This document shows, one piece after another, positions 7,788 to 14,655 of a stretch of DNA of 36,949 nt. Numbering within the stretch: position 1 is the first letter of the stretch; every line of letters begins with the position of its first letter. The notes below the pieces were generated by a model. It was given only the letters and a program-made list of their open reading frames with translations. It was not told the origin of the DNA and did not search any database. This DNA comes from Chloroflexota bacterium. Its GTDB lineage: Bacteria > Chloroflexota > UBA6077 > CF-72. The DNA is taken from contig JAFAZN010000139.1 of assembly GCA_019239775.1 (NCBI GenBank), positions 1 to 36,949 on the forward strand, written 5' to 3'. The position numbers were made by a program, and so were the translations under genes.

Positions 7788-9656
7788 TTATTTGTGCCAG
7801 TCGGCGACCTGCCAGAGCACGGAATCCCATGGATTGGGAACCTCGCCCTGGATGTCCTTGCTAATGCCGTCGGTCGGCTGTGTGCGCGCAACCAGCGGGA
7901 TCACCACGACGTTACTGACCAGCAAATCATTGGCCTTGATGATGAGATCGCGGCGCTTGGTTTGGTCCGTCTCAGTCTTCAGCTGGTTGTAGATCGCGTC
8001 GTAGTCCGAATTGGACCAGCGGCTGTAGTTGTTACCGTGCCACTGATTGGCTTTGGCCGCAATCTGATCGGTCGTCCACAGGTCCACGTACTGGGTCTGG
8101 TCAGGCCAGCTCCCGCCGTTGGTGAACATCTCGATATCTGTATAGAAGTGGGCGGCGGTATCGGGATTTCCCGCGTCGCTGGAGAAGAATACGCTCGCAT
8201 CGACCGACTTCAGCTCGACCTCGACGCCAAGCTTCTCCCAGCTGCTTTTGACGATGTCCTGCTCCTTTTGGCGCAGGGAGTTGACCGTGGTCTGGTAGAC
8301 GATGTGCATGCGCACACCGTCCTTCTGACGGATGCCATCCGATCCCTTGGTCCAGCCTGCCTGGTCGAGCAGCTGGTTGGCCATGTCGATGTTGTTCTGG
8401 CACACGTCCATGGTGTCGGTGTTCTTGGAGACCACGTCTGGTGGCGAGGTGATGATGTTGCATGTGGCCGCGCCAGCGGGTCCGTAGAGCTGCTCGGCAA
8501 TTGACTTCCGATCCACCGCCATTGCCAGCGCCTTGCGCACGTTGAGATCCGATAGGAATGGATGCTTGGTCGAGGGCTCGCCGCGGTTGTCGCCCAGGTC
8601 AGGGTTCGGATCAGAGAAGTTGACCAGGAGGCGCTCGACGTTCGGGCTGAGCGCCGTCACGAGATTGGCCTTGCCGCCCTGTGAGAGCTGATTGAGGACC
8701 TGCGATTCGACCTGCAGGTTCCACGCGTAATCAGCTTCGCCGGTCTGGAAGACCGCGCGAGCCGCCGACGTCGCGTCTCCGCCACCCTTGATCTGGACGT
8801 CGTGGAAATACGGTTTGTTCGGATCGCGATAGTTGTCGTTGATGGTGTAGGTGACGACGTCGCCAGGTTTGAAGTCGACCACCTTGTAGGGACCTGTGCC
8901 GATCGGGGCGAGGTTGCCGGGCGCATCCTTGGCGTTCGCGCCGTTGTAGGCCTCGAACTGCTTCTTCTGAATGATGTTGCCGTAACCCGATACGAACATC
9001 TGGTACGGATTCGGGTTCGAGTCTTTGTAAGTGACCTGGACCGTGTACTGGTCCAGCGCTTTGACGGTATCGACACCCTCGATCGTCTGCGTATCGCTCG
9101 ATGCAACATCCGGGTTGGCAATGTACTGGTACGTGAAGACCACGTCGTCCGAGGTGAACGGCGTACCGTCCGACCACTTCACGTCTTGCCTGAGCTTCCA
9201 GGTGATGCTCTTCTGATCCTTGGAGACGCCACCGTTATCAATCGTGGGCAGCTCCGCGGCCAGGTTAAGGACGGGCTTGCCGTCAGGCCCCATCGATGCG
9301 AGAGGCTCGAGGACGAGGCGTCCCGCGTCATAGTCCTTGGTCCCCTGGGCCAGGTGTGTGTTCAGAATGGTTGGCGCCTGCCAGTACAGGATGTGCAGCA
9401 TGCCGCCCGCGCCTCGGCCGGCACCGCCCGCGGCGGGCTTCGCGGCAGCAGTCGGGGCGACGGTTGGGGCCGGCGCCGCGGGCGCCGTGGTTGCCGCGCC
9501 TGCAGGCGCGGTGGTTGGTGCGGCAGCCGGCGCAGTCGTCGGTTTGGCCGCTGCGGCAGGGGTCGGCGCGGGCGTGGCCGCGGGGGCGGCAGCTGGGCCG
9601 CAAGCGGCGGCGACCAACAGGGTCCAGGCAGACAGGACGTACAGGGAACGCCTCAT
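7788..9656 (-). CDS. Substrate-binding lipoprotein of a peptide-class ABC importer
   Basis: This is an extracytoplasmic solute-binding protein of the SBP_bac_5 family (622 residues), feeding the two permeases downstream. The ATG at 9656 is chosen because GGGAGG lies four bases before it and because the product then begins with a lipoprotein signal: MRRSLYVLSAWTLLVAAAC, with Cys at 19 as the lipidation site. A long Ala/Pro/Thr linker follows (about 20-85). The binding domain then shows the family pattern: WKLRQDVKWSDGTPFTSDDV, a GTGPYKVVDF segment, and VRKALAMAVDRKSIAEQLYG. The ligand may be an oligopeptide, but nickel or sugar-type ligands occur in the family. No ATPase gene follows in the operon, so the ATPases must be encoded elsewhere. 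Confidence 0.94.
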   Translation of the reverse strand: MRRSLYVLSAWTLLVAAACGPAAAPAATPAPTPAAAAKPTTAPAAAPTTAPAGAATTAPAAPAPTVAPTAAAKPAAGGAGRGAGGMLHILYWQAPTILNTHLAQGTKDYDAGRLVLEPLASMGPDGKPVLNLAAELPTIDNGGVSKDQKSITWKLRQDVKWSDGTPFTSDDVVFTYQYIANPDVASSDTQTIEGVDTVKALDQYTVQVTYKDSNPNPYQMFVSGYGNIIQKKQFEAYNGANAKDAPGNLAPIGTGPYKVVDFKPGDVVTYTINDNYRDPNKPYFHDVQIKGGGDATSAARAVFQTGEADYAWNLQVESQVLNQLSQGGKANLVTALSPNVERLLVNFSDPNPDLGDNRGEPSTKHPFLSDLNVRKALAMAVDRKSIAEQLYGPAGAATCNIITSPPDVVSKNTDTMDVCQNNIDMANQLLDQAGWTKGSDGIRQKDGVRMHIVYQTTVNSLRQKEQDIVKSSWEKLGVEVELKSVDASVFFSSDAGNPDTAAHFYTDIEMFTNGGSWPDQTQYVDLWTTDQIAAKANQWHGNNYSRWSNSDYDAIYNQLKTETDQTKRRDLIIKANDLLVSNVVVIPLVARTQPTDGISKDIQGEVPNPWDSVLWQVADWHK

Positions 9657-9700
9657 TCGACCTCCCGAGGGGGCTATTGACGGGACAGCGCCAGATACGG

Positions 9701-9720
9701 GCGAGTCAACCCTGACTCGC
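9701..9720. promoter_or_regulatory. Perfect inverted repeat in the leader of the importer operon
   Basis: GCGAGTCA and TGACTCGC form a perfect 8-bp inverted repeat around a four-base ACCC spacer, between the candidate promoter (9770-9798) and the start codon at 9656. As DNA it could be an operator; as RNA it would be a compact hairpin about 45 bases before the start codon. Symmetry seen directly; role inferred. Confidence 0.45.
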
Positions 9721-9769
9721 GTGCATTGCCTCCACGGGTGCAAACTGGCCACTGCCGGCGGTAAGGACC

Positions 9770-9798
9770 ATTGTTTGAGCCACCCCGGCAAAAGTCAA
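9770..9798 (-). promoter_or_regulatory. Candidate sigma-70-type promoter for the ABC importer operon
   Basis: On the minus strand TTGACT (9793-9798) and AACAAT (9770-9775) are separated by 17 bases, which fits a housekeeping -35/-10 pair with a weaker -10. It would give a leader of roughly 105 bases before the ATG at 9656. It lies in the 290-base gene-free interval where a promoter for this operon is expected. Confidence 0.45.
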
Positions 9799-9918
9799 CG
9801 AACGTTGCCTACCAAAAAACGTCCGTCGGAGTTGTGCATGTCTGTTCTGGAGGTGGACTATCCCTTTGGCGCATAGTTCTCGAGACTCACTGTGTCGAGC
9901 GCTCTGTGCAGAAACTGA

Positions 9919-9959
9919 AACCAGCTAGACCCATTCAGGTTCGAACCTAGTAGCTGGTT
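9919..9959 (-). terminator. Terminator-like hairpin at the end of the GlsB-like gene
   Basis: A perfect 9-bp stem pairs AACCAGCTA (9919-9927) with TAGCTGGTT (9951-9959). Inside lies a 12-base palindrome, AGGTTCGAACCT (9937-9948). The stop codon of the gene ending at 9947 is within the structure. On the minus strand the stem runs into TTTCAGTTTC, a modest T-rich tail, consistent with intrinsic termination. Confidence 0.5.
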
Positions 9960-10285
9960 GCGCGGCGCGCGGTCAACGCCTGGGCGGCCACGGCCACGAT
10001 CACGCCGCCGATGAACGCGGGCAGTAGCTCAACGCCCGCCAGTCGCAAGCCAGTATTCCAGTGCATCGCGTGGAAAAGCGCGCCGCCGATGAAGCCGCCG
10101 ATCAGGCCAGTCAACACGGCGCCTAACCAGCCGCCAGGCAGTCGGCCGGGTACGACCAGGTCAGCCAGCCAGCCAACCAGGCCGGCGATGAACAACGTCA
10201 ACAGTAAGCCGATCAACGAAAACGTCAGCGCGAAGAACAGCCAGCACAGCAGTACCGCGGCGACGATGAAAAGGATCAGGGGCAT
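9947..10285 (-). CDS. GlsB/YeaQ/YmgE-like small membrane protein
   Basis: This is a 112-residue hydrophobic protein. After an N-terminal helix pair (about 3-38) it carries the Gly-rich family core (about 38-75): GLVGWLADLVVPGR, then GGWLGAVLTGLIGGFIGGAL. This pattern is typical of the transglycosylase-associated protein family (PF04226), which has no proven enzymatic activity and is often stress-induced. A final helix (about 88-105) is followed by a basic tail. The N-terminal helices make it somewhat longer than the usual 80-90 residues. It lies 39 bases downstream of the methyltransferase gene on the same strand, and a terminator-like hairpin overlaps its end. Confidence 0.75.
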   Translation of the reverse strand: MPLILFIVAAVLLCWLFFALTFSLIGLLLTLFIAGLVGWLADLVVPGRLPGGWLGAVLTGLIGGFIGGALFHAMHWNTGLRLAGVELLPAFIGGVIVAVAAQALTARRATSY

Positions 10286-10324
10286 GCCGAAAAGACGCGT
10301 CGGGTGGGCGGAATGTTGCGCCCG

Positions 10325-10900
10325 TCAGCGGCGGCGTTGCGCGTGGACGACCAGGTTGCCGCCCACGCCGCGCTGGTCGCGGACGTCGAAGAAGGCAGCG
10401 ATGCGCGCGACGCGAGTCAGCATGCGAATGTCGCTGAACAGGTTGATGGCCAGTCTGCCTCGCGGCACAAGCAGCGTTCGTAGTCGACGCAGGAACGGCT
10501 TGCCGAATGCGCGGCTGGCAAGCTGCTCGCCACGGAACAGGTCGACCGCGATGTAGTCGAACCGCTCCTGGCACGCTTGGACATAGGCGAACGCATCGGC
10601 TTGGACGATCTCCAGGTCCTCTGACGGGAGCCAACCAGCCTGCCGTGCGAGCGCGACGATGGTCGGATCGTCGTCCACGCCGATGATCGGAAACGGGCCC
10701 CAGCGCACGTGCAGCAGCCGGGCCAGCGTGCCGCCGCCCAGGCCAAGGATGAGGCCACGGCGGGGCGGCTGGTCATCGGGCACCATGGCGGCCCAGTAGC
10801 CGCCGCTGGCGAGGCCATCCTCGGGCGAGATGGATTGGACCACGCCATCGACCAGCAGCGCCGCTCGCCCGCCATCTTCGCCGATGCGGACCTCAGGCAT
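10325..10900 (-). CDS. Spermidine-synthase-like SAM-dependent methyltransferase-fold protein
   Basis: This is a Rossmann-fold protein of 191 residues resembling the catalytic half of spermidine synthases. Visible motifs: GLILGLGGGTLARLL (nucleotide-binding loop, about 49-63), IIGVDDDPTIVALAR (acidic motif II), LEIVQADAFAYV (motif III), and FDYIAVDLF (motif IV, the position of the catalytic Asp in aminopropyltransferases). The C-terminal helices are short, so this may be a stand-alone enzyme of unknown substrate rather than a true spermidine synthase. The frame is open to 10990, but that would overlap the divergent gene at 10942. The ATG at 10900 (MPEVRIGEDGG) gives a normal N-terminal beta strand and is preferred. 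Confidence 0.75.
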   Translation of the reverse strand: MPEVRIGEDGGRAALLVDGVVQSISPEDGLASGGYWAAMVPDDQPPRRGLILGLGGGTLARLLHVRWGPFPIIGVDDDPTIVALARQAGWLPSEDLEIVQADAFAYVQACQERFDYIAVDLFRGEQLASRAFGKPFLRRLRTLLVPRGRLAINLFSDIRMLTRVARIAAFFDVRDQRGVGGNLVVHAQRRR

Positions 10901-10941
10901 CGCCCTGGCTGGGCACGCTCCATGCGCCTTGTTGATGCACG

Positions 10942-11892
10942 ATGCGGAATGGTGCGCCACCTCAAGGGGACCCGTCCAACCGTTGGCCATGGATCGCCGT
11001 ACTGCTCGGCGTCCTGGTGGTCGGCGTTGCGGTGGCCATCTTCCTGTTGAACCGTTCGAACACGGTCAACATCAATATCGAGGGCACGCCGACGCCGAAT
11101 CCGCTGGCCGGGGCGGCCTCACCCGGGCCACCGCCGACGTTGGTGCCGCCAACACTCGCGCCTTCGGCGAGCCTGGTGCCAAGCCCCACGCCGCCGCCTT
11201 CACCAACCGCGCAGCCCACACCCACCGCACGGCCGACGTTGCCGCCAACACCCACGCCTCTGACCGTCCAGGTGGCGGCGCCCACCGTACCGGCGGCCAC
11301 GCCCGCGCAGGCGCCCGCCACGGGACAGTCGCCCGTTCCAGGCGGCCCAGCAGCCGGAACGCCCACGGGCACAGGGCCCGGCGCGAGCACGCCCGCGGCA
11401 GCCACCCAACCGACTGCGCCACAACCCACGGCCACGCCGCCGATTGGTCAGGTCGCGGCCGGTGGTGGACTCGGTAACACCCGCTCGGACATCGATGCCG
11501 CCTACGGCGCGCCTGTTGGCGAGACGCCCAACCATCTGGTCGTGTATCGCAAGAACAACTTCGAGTACCACGTCCAGCTAGTACCCGACCTGAATGGCCG
11601 CGCCGGCCTGGTGGCGACCGCGCCCCAAAACGGCCAGCCGATTGCGCTCGAGCAGGCTCAGGCCGACGCGCACCGCCTGTTGCCGCGCGATGCGCAACCG
11701 CCCAACCCCACACCCGAAGGCAGCGCCCAGTTTGTCGCGGAGCGCTATACCAGCGCCTCGCTCGCGCAAGCGCTCTCGCTGAACTCGCCGGACTTCATGA
11801 TCGTGTACGCGCGAGATGCGCAGGGACGCATCACGCGATGGGTACTCGGACCTGGCGACGATCCGAACGCGTTACTACAGCAGGGTTCTTAG
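10942..11892 (+). CDS. Membrane-anchored protein with Pro/Thr stalk and sortase-linked C-terminal domain
   Basis: This is a 316-residue protein with a short cytoplasmic N-terminus, one membrane helix (about 15-36), a Pro/Thr/Ala stalk of about 130 residues rich in TPTP, and a folded extracytoplasmic domain at about 174-316. That domain starts GGLGNTRSDIDAAYG and ends ITRWVLGPGDDPNALL. It matches the C-terminal domain of the sortase ending at 546 along its whole length, including the blocks LVV(F/Y)R, PEGxxQF, ER(F/Y)TSA, LAQAL and VLGPGDD. The opening GNTR segment loosely recalls SmpA/BLIP-like folds, but this is only a resemblance. It is divergent from the methyltransferase gene and convergent with the DUF1707 gene, ending three bases from it. 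The function is unknown, presumably at the envelope. Confidence 0.8.
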   Translation: MRNGAPPQGDPSNRWPWIAVLLGVLVVGVAVAIFLLNRSNTVNINIEGTPTPNPLAGAASPGPPPTLVPPTLAPSASLVPSPTPPPSPTAQPTPTARPTLPPTPTPLTVQVAAPTVPAATPAQAPATGQSPVPGGPAAGTPTGTGPGASTPAAATQPTAPQPTATPPIGQVAAGGGLGNTRSDIDAAYGAPVGETPNHLVVYRKNNFEYHVQLVPDLNGRAGLVATAPQNGQPIALEQAQADAHRLLPRDAQPPNPTPEGSAQFVAERYTSASLAQALSLNSPDFMIVYARDAQGRITRWVLGPGDDPNALLQQGS

Positions 11893-11895
11893 GCC

Positions 11896-12324
11896 CTAGA
11901 AGCGGCGGCCGCGGTATGGGCGGCCGAAGAAAAAGAAGCCCCAGATCAGCAGCGGCCACGGGAAGAAGCCGAAGCGCATGCCTGGCATCGCGATGATCGC
12001 CACGAACGTGATCAAGCCGACGATCAGCAGCAGCATGCCGATCGATGGTGGAAACCATGTACTTGATTGCCAGTCACCGTGCTGCGCCGAACCGCGCTGA
12101 GGCAAGGCGGGCACGGCGTCGTGAAGCGGCGGCAGGTCGGTCAACAACGCGGCAAGGTCCCCGAACGTGCGGGCCTGCAGCGCCTGCGTCACGCGCTCAC
12201 CCAACTCATCGCTGTTGAGACGGCCCTCGATGTAGTGCCGCTGCAGCTCGCTGACGACCGCCTCGCGATCGGCATCTCCAACCCGCAAATCCGCGCGGGG
12301 CCAAATCCGTCGCGAGGCGTCCAT
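11896..12324 (-). CDS. DUF1707 (SHOCT-like) membrane protein
   Basis: This is a 142-residue protein. Residues about 13-65 match the DUF1707 pattern: LRVGDADREAVVSELQRHY, then EGRLNSDELGERVTQAL and a closing DLAALLTDLP. This short helical module is widespread in Actinobacteria and Chloroflexota. It is usually found N-terminal to membrane segments and has no assigned activity. Here it is followed by a hydrophilic spacer and two hydrophobic segments (about 93-112 and 118-135), then a basic tail GRPYRGRRF. The gene stands alone: a terminator-like hairpin lies just upstream, and it converges with the plus-strand gene ending at 11892. Membrane location is inferred from the hydrophobic segments. Confidence 0.85.
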   Translation of the reverse strand: MDASRRIWPRADLRVGDADREAVVSELQRHYIEGRLNSDELGERVTQALQARTFGDLAALLTDLPPLHDAVPALPQRGSAQHGDWQSSTWFPPSIGMLLLIVGLITFVAIIAMPGMRFGFFPWPLLIWGFFFFGRPYRGRRF

Positions 12325-12364
12325 GAGGGACGATATATCGCTCGCTGAGGCAAGGTGTCAACAA

Positions 12365-12381
12365 AGCCGCCGCGGGCGGCT
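12365..12381 (-). terminator. Rho-independent terminator downstream of the GYD gene
   Basis: AGCCGCC (12365-12371) and GGCGGCT (12375-12381) form a perfect 7-bp G+C-rich stem with a three-base loop. It starts five bases after the GYD stop codon. On the minus strand the stem is followed by TTGTTGAC, a short T-rich stretch. This separates the LCP/isochorismatase/GYD transcript from the DUF1707 gene. Confidence 0.6.
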
Positions 12382-12386
12382 AACGC

Positions 12387-12677
12387 CTACAGGTCGGACG
12401 TGATCTGGGCAAACTCCTCGATGGTGAAGCCGCGCATGGTTTGCGTCGTGACGTAGCCGCGCGACAGCACCGTGCCGATCACCTTGGCGATCGTTGCATC
12501 GTCGGGCGCCTCCATGATGGTGACCACGTCGTACTGGCCCATGGTGATCGCGTTGGCTACGACTTTGACGCCCAACTTCTCGCCCACCGGCCCGAGCCGG
12601 TTCAGGCGCTCGGATGTGCCCTTGATATCGGTGCGGCCGGACTCGGTGAAGTTGCTGAGGACGACGTACATCGGCAT
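12387..12677 (-). CDS. GYD domain protein
   Basis: This 96-residue cytoplasmic protein belongs to the GYD family (PF08734), named for a motif seen here as the related GQYDVVTIMEAPDD (about 47-60). It opens MPMYVVLSNFTESG with the first strand of a ferredoxin-like alpha/beta fold, and has the family's RLNRLGPVGEKLGVKV helix. Family members are small, of unknown function, often near metabolic genes. The ATG at 12677 is chosen because homologous proteins begin right at this strand; the frame itself is open further upstream into the hydrolase gene. It follows the isochorismatase-family gene by 34 bases on the same strand. Confidence 0.85.
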   Translation of the reverse strand: MPMYVVLSNFTESGRTDIKGTSERLNRLGPVGEKLGVKVVANAITMGQYDVVTIMEAPDDATIAKVIGTVLSRGYVTTQTMRGFTIEEFAQITSDL

Positions 12678-12711
12678 AACGCACGTTGTACGCCCCCAGC
12701 GCAACTCCGGA

Positions 12712-13275
12712 TCACGCCTGGCCCGAAGGCGTTGGATCATCCGCCGGCCCCGCCAGATACGTCTCGTGCAGCCGCGTGAACCGCAGCTGGTGTGGACCGA
12801 TGTTCCGACTGAGAATCGACAGTCCCGCGAGGTGCGATTGCAGGCCGCCGGTGCTGGCGCAGCAATCCACCAGAATGACTGGCTCGATGCCCAGGTCGAA
12901 CACATCCATGGCCACTTTCAGCACACACATATCGGTGTCGATACCGACGATGCTGATCTGTTTGATGCCCTCGCGTTGTAGGCGTTCTGCCAACGCGTTG
13001 GGCACGCCGGTCAGACCTTCCTTGACGTAGACGTCCTCGCCGTTGGCCATCGCCGCCAACTCCGGTACAAGCTCAGTCTCCGCGGGTTCGGAGCAGGAGT
13101 GCCAGCGCAGCAGTCGGTGGTACGGCGACTCCGGTGTGTTGACGAAGCGTGTCCACAAGACTGGCTCGAAGGTACCGAGGTCCACCAGGCGGCGAATGCG
13201 GTCAGGGACGTGGCGCGTGTAGTCGTTGATGAAGCAGCGCTGTACGTCCACCACCAGAAGTGGCTCGGACCCCAT
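12712..13275 (-). CDS. Isochorismatase-family cysteine hydrolase
   Basis: This is a 187-residue cytoplasmic hydrolase of the isochorismatase/nicotinamidase superfamily. The catalytic triad can be read: Asp10 in LLVVDVQ, Lys85 in VYVKEGLTG, and Cys117 in GIDTDMCVLKVAMD. The family's cis-peptide region sits just before the cysteine (IVGIDTD). The length is normal. Substrates in the family include nicotinamide, N-carbamoyl compounds and isochorismate, and the sequence does not decide between them. The product starts ten bases after the LCP-like gene's stop and is followed by the GYD gene, so these form a three-gene unit. No link between their functions is evident. Confidence 0.88.
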   Translation of the reverse strand: MGSEPLLVVDVQRCFINDYTRHVPDRIRRLVDLGTFEPVLWTRFVNTPESPYHRLLRWHSCSEPAETELVPELAAMANGEDVYVKEGLTGVPNALAERLQREGIKQISIVGIDTDMCVLKVAMDVFDLGIEPVILVDCCASTGGLQSHLAGLSILSRNIGPHQLRFTRLHETYLAGPADDPTPSGQA

Positions 13276-13285
13276 CAGGAAAAAC

Positions 13286-14593
13286 TCAATCGGCCAGACG
13301 TGACGCGATCAACTGGCGGACGTCCGTCCAGTAGCCATGCGCCAGGTCGGTGGCGTACGGGTCTCCGTGATACGGCACTTCCATGGCGAGTTCGCCGTAC
13401 ACGTGCTGCGAAATATCGCGAGCGGTGATGGGATTGTCGTGTGCGTTGGCCTGGACCCACTGCACACCACCGTCGCCGCTGGCAGGGTCGACGACGTAGA
13501 GCGTGCGATTTACGCCAGGCGTGCCGGTGTCCGGCGCATTGGATGGCCGCACGAAATTGGTCATGAGTTTGCGCAGGTTATCCACGACCAGGCCGCTCAG
13601 ATCGAAGTCGTAGGCGATGGACTCTTGAGCGACCTGACTGCTAAAGAAGACCGCGGCGCGACCGAGAAACGTCACATCGCTGGAGTGCTCGGCCAGCGAG
13701 TCCATAATCGCGCGGAAGACCAGGTGTTTGCGCGCGTTGTGCTCGAGCCTCGGATCGTAGTGCTCTTCGACCGGCACGGTCTTAATGAACTGGATGACCT
13801 GGATACCGTTGAGGTGCTGCTGACCTTGCTGGAACTCGCCGCCGGGGTACTTCACGTTGTCCAGGTAGAAGCCATTGACTTTGAACGCCAGCGGCACGTT
13901 CACGTCGAGCCCGCCAAAGACGTTGTCCGTCGCGCCCTGAATCGCCGATTCCTTAAAGGCGAGCTGGAAATCGATCGCCAGGCCGGTAGCGTCTTCGATC
14001 GTGCGGCGTAGCAGGTCGAAGCCGCCCATGCCATAGACGCGGTCGATCTTGATCGGTCCGACCTGCGACTGCCCCTGATCATGGAGGAAGCGCTCGGCCT
14101 CAGGTGCGCGAATGTCATGCGTCAGCGACACCAGGTCGATCTGGTGGTTGGCGTAGTCGTACGAGAAGATGGTCAGCGAGCCGATAAAGGCGCGCTCGGT
14201 CAGCGGCGGCTCGTGCGTTTCGCCGTAGCCGAACAACAGGAAGTTGAGGCGCGTGGAGTTGAGTTTGGGGTCGAGTCGCGTCCAGTACGTCGGATCCTGG
14301 GCGGCACTCGCCAGCCGCCGGCGCTTTGCCTCGAGCAGCAGCGGGTGGAGAACGCGTTCGAACTGTGACTCGTCGACGGCCAGAGGGGTTGGTGATGGGA
14401 CCGGCGTCGGTGGCGCGGGCGCCGCGTCGGAGACGGGCAGGGGCGTCTCCGTGGCCACGCCAGGCGCCAGGGGGAGGTTTTCCTCAGGCGCCGGCGTCTC
14501 GGCCACTGCCACAAACGCTGCCAACAACGCCACCGCACCAACCATCAGGACGACGACGCCCAGGCGTCGCAGGCGGTGTTGGTGGGGCAGCAC
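13286..14593 (-). CDS. Diverged LytR-CpsA-Psr (LCP) family protein
   Basis: This is a 435-residue envelope protein with an N-terminal membrane helix (about 10-30), a Pro/Thr stalk (32-72), and an LCP-like domain at about 112-305. Family features: [22 protein letters not shown], a [19 protein letters not shown] helix, [26 protein letters not shown], and an [13 protein letters not shown] helix. LCP proteins transfer polyprenyl-phosphate-linked polymers to the cell wall. Two usual signature positions differ here: the typical SIPRD is SLTHD (159-160), and the RSD-type stretch reads ERAF (133-136). Activity may therefore be altered or lost. The C-terminal 130 residues are unassigned. The start is a GTG. 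It heads the operon with the hydrolase and GYD genes. Confidence 0.75.
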   Translation of the reverse strand: MLPHQHRLRRLGVVVLMVGAVALLAAFVAVAETPAPEENLPLAPGVATETPLPVSDAAPAPPTPVPSPTPLAVDESQFERVLHPLLLEAKRRRLASAAQDPTYWTRLDPKLNSTRLNFLLFGYGETHEPPLTERAFIGSLTIFSYDYANHQIDLVSLTHDIRAPEAERFLHDQGQSQVGPIKIDRVYGMGGFDLLRRTIEDATGLAIDFQLAFKESAIQGATDNVFGGLDVNVPLAFKVNGFYLDNVKYPGGEFQQGQQHLNGIQVIQFIKTVPVEEHYDPRLEHNARKHLVFRAIMDSLAEHSSDVTFLGRAAVFFSSQVAQESIAYDFDLSGLVVDNLRKLMTNFVRPSNAPDTGTPGVNRTLYVVDPASGDGGVQWVQANAHDNPITARDISQHVYGELAMEVPYHGDPYATDLAHGYWTDVRQLIASRLAD

Positions 14594-14655
14594 CGCGCGC
14601 CATTGTAACCACGCGCTACCTCTTGGTGCCTCTAACCCGGCCGATAGTCAGAACG

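Noticed and set aside
8802..9680. 292-codon plus-strand open frame opposite the substrate-binding protein gene
   Set aside because: No domain is seen, and the frame extends into the coding of the Ala/Pro linker as Gly/Arg repeats, an antisense artefact.
9931..9960. GGTTCGAACC resembling a tRNA T-arm
   Set aside because: The surrounding 41 bases fold as one nested hairpin with no room for D- and anticodon arms, and the T-stem does not pair to five bases. It is better read as a terminator-like structure over a stop codon.
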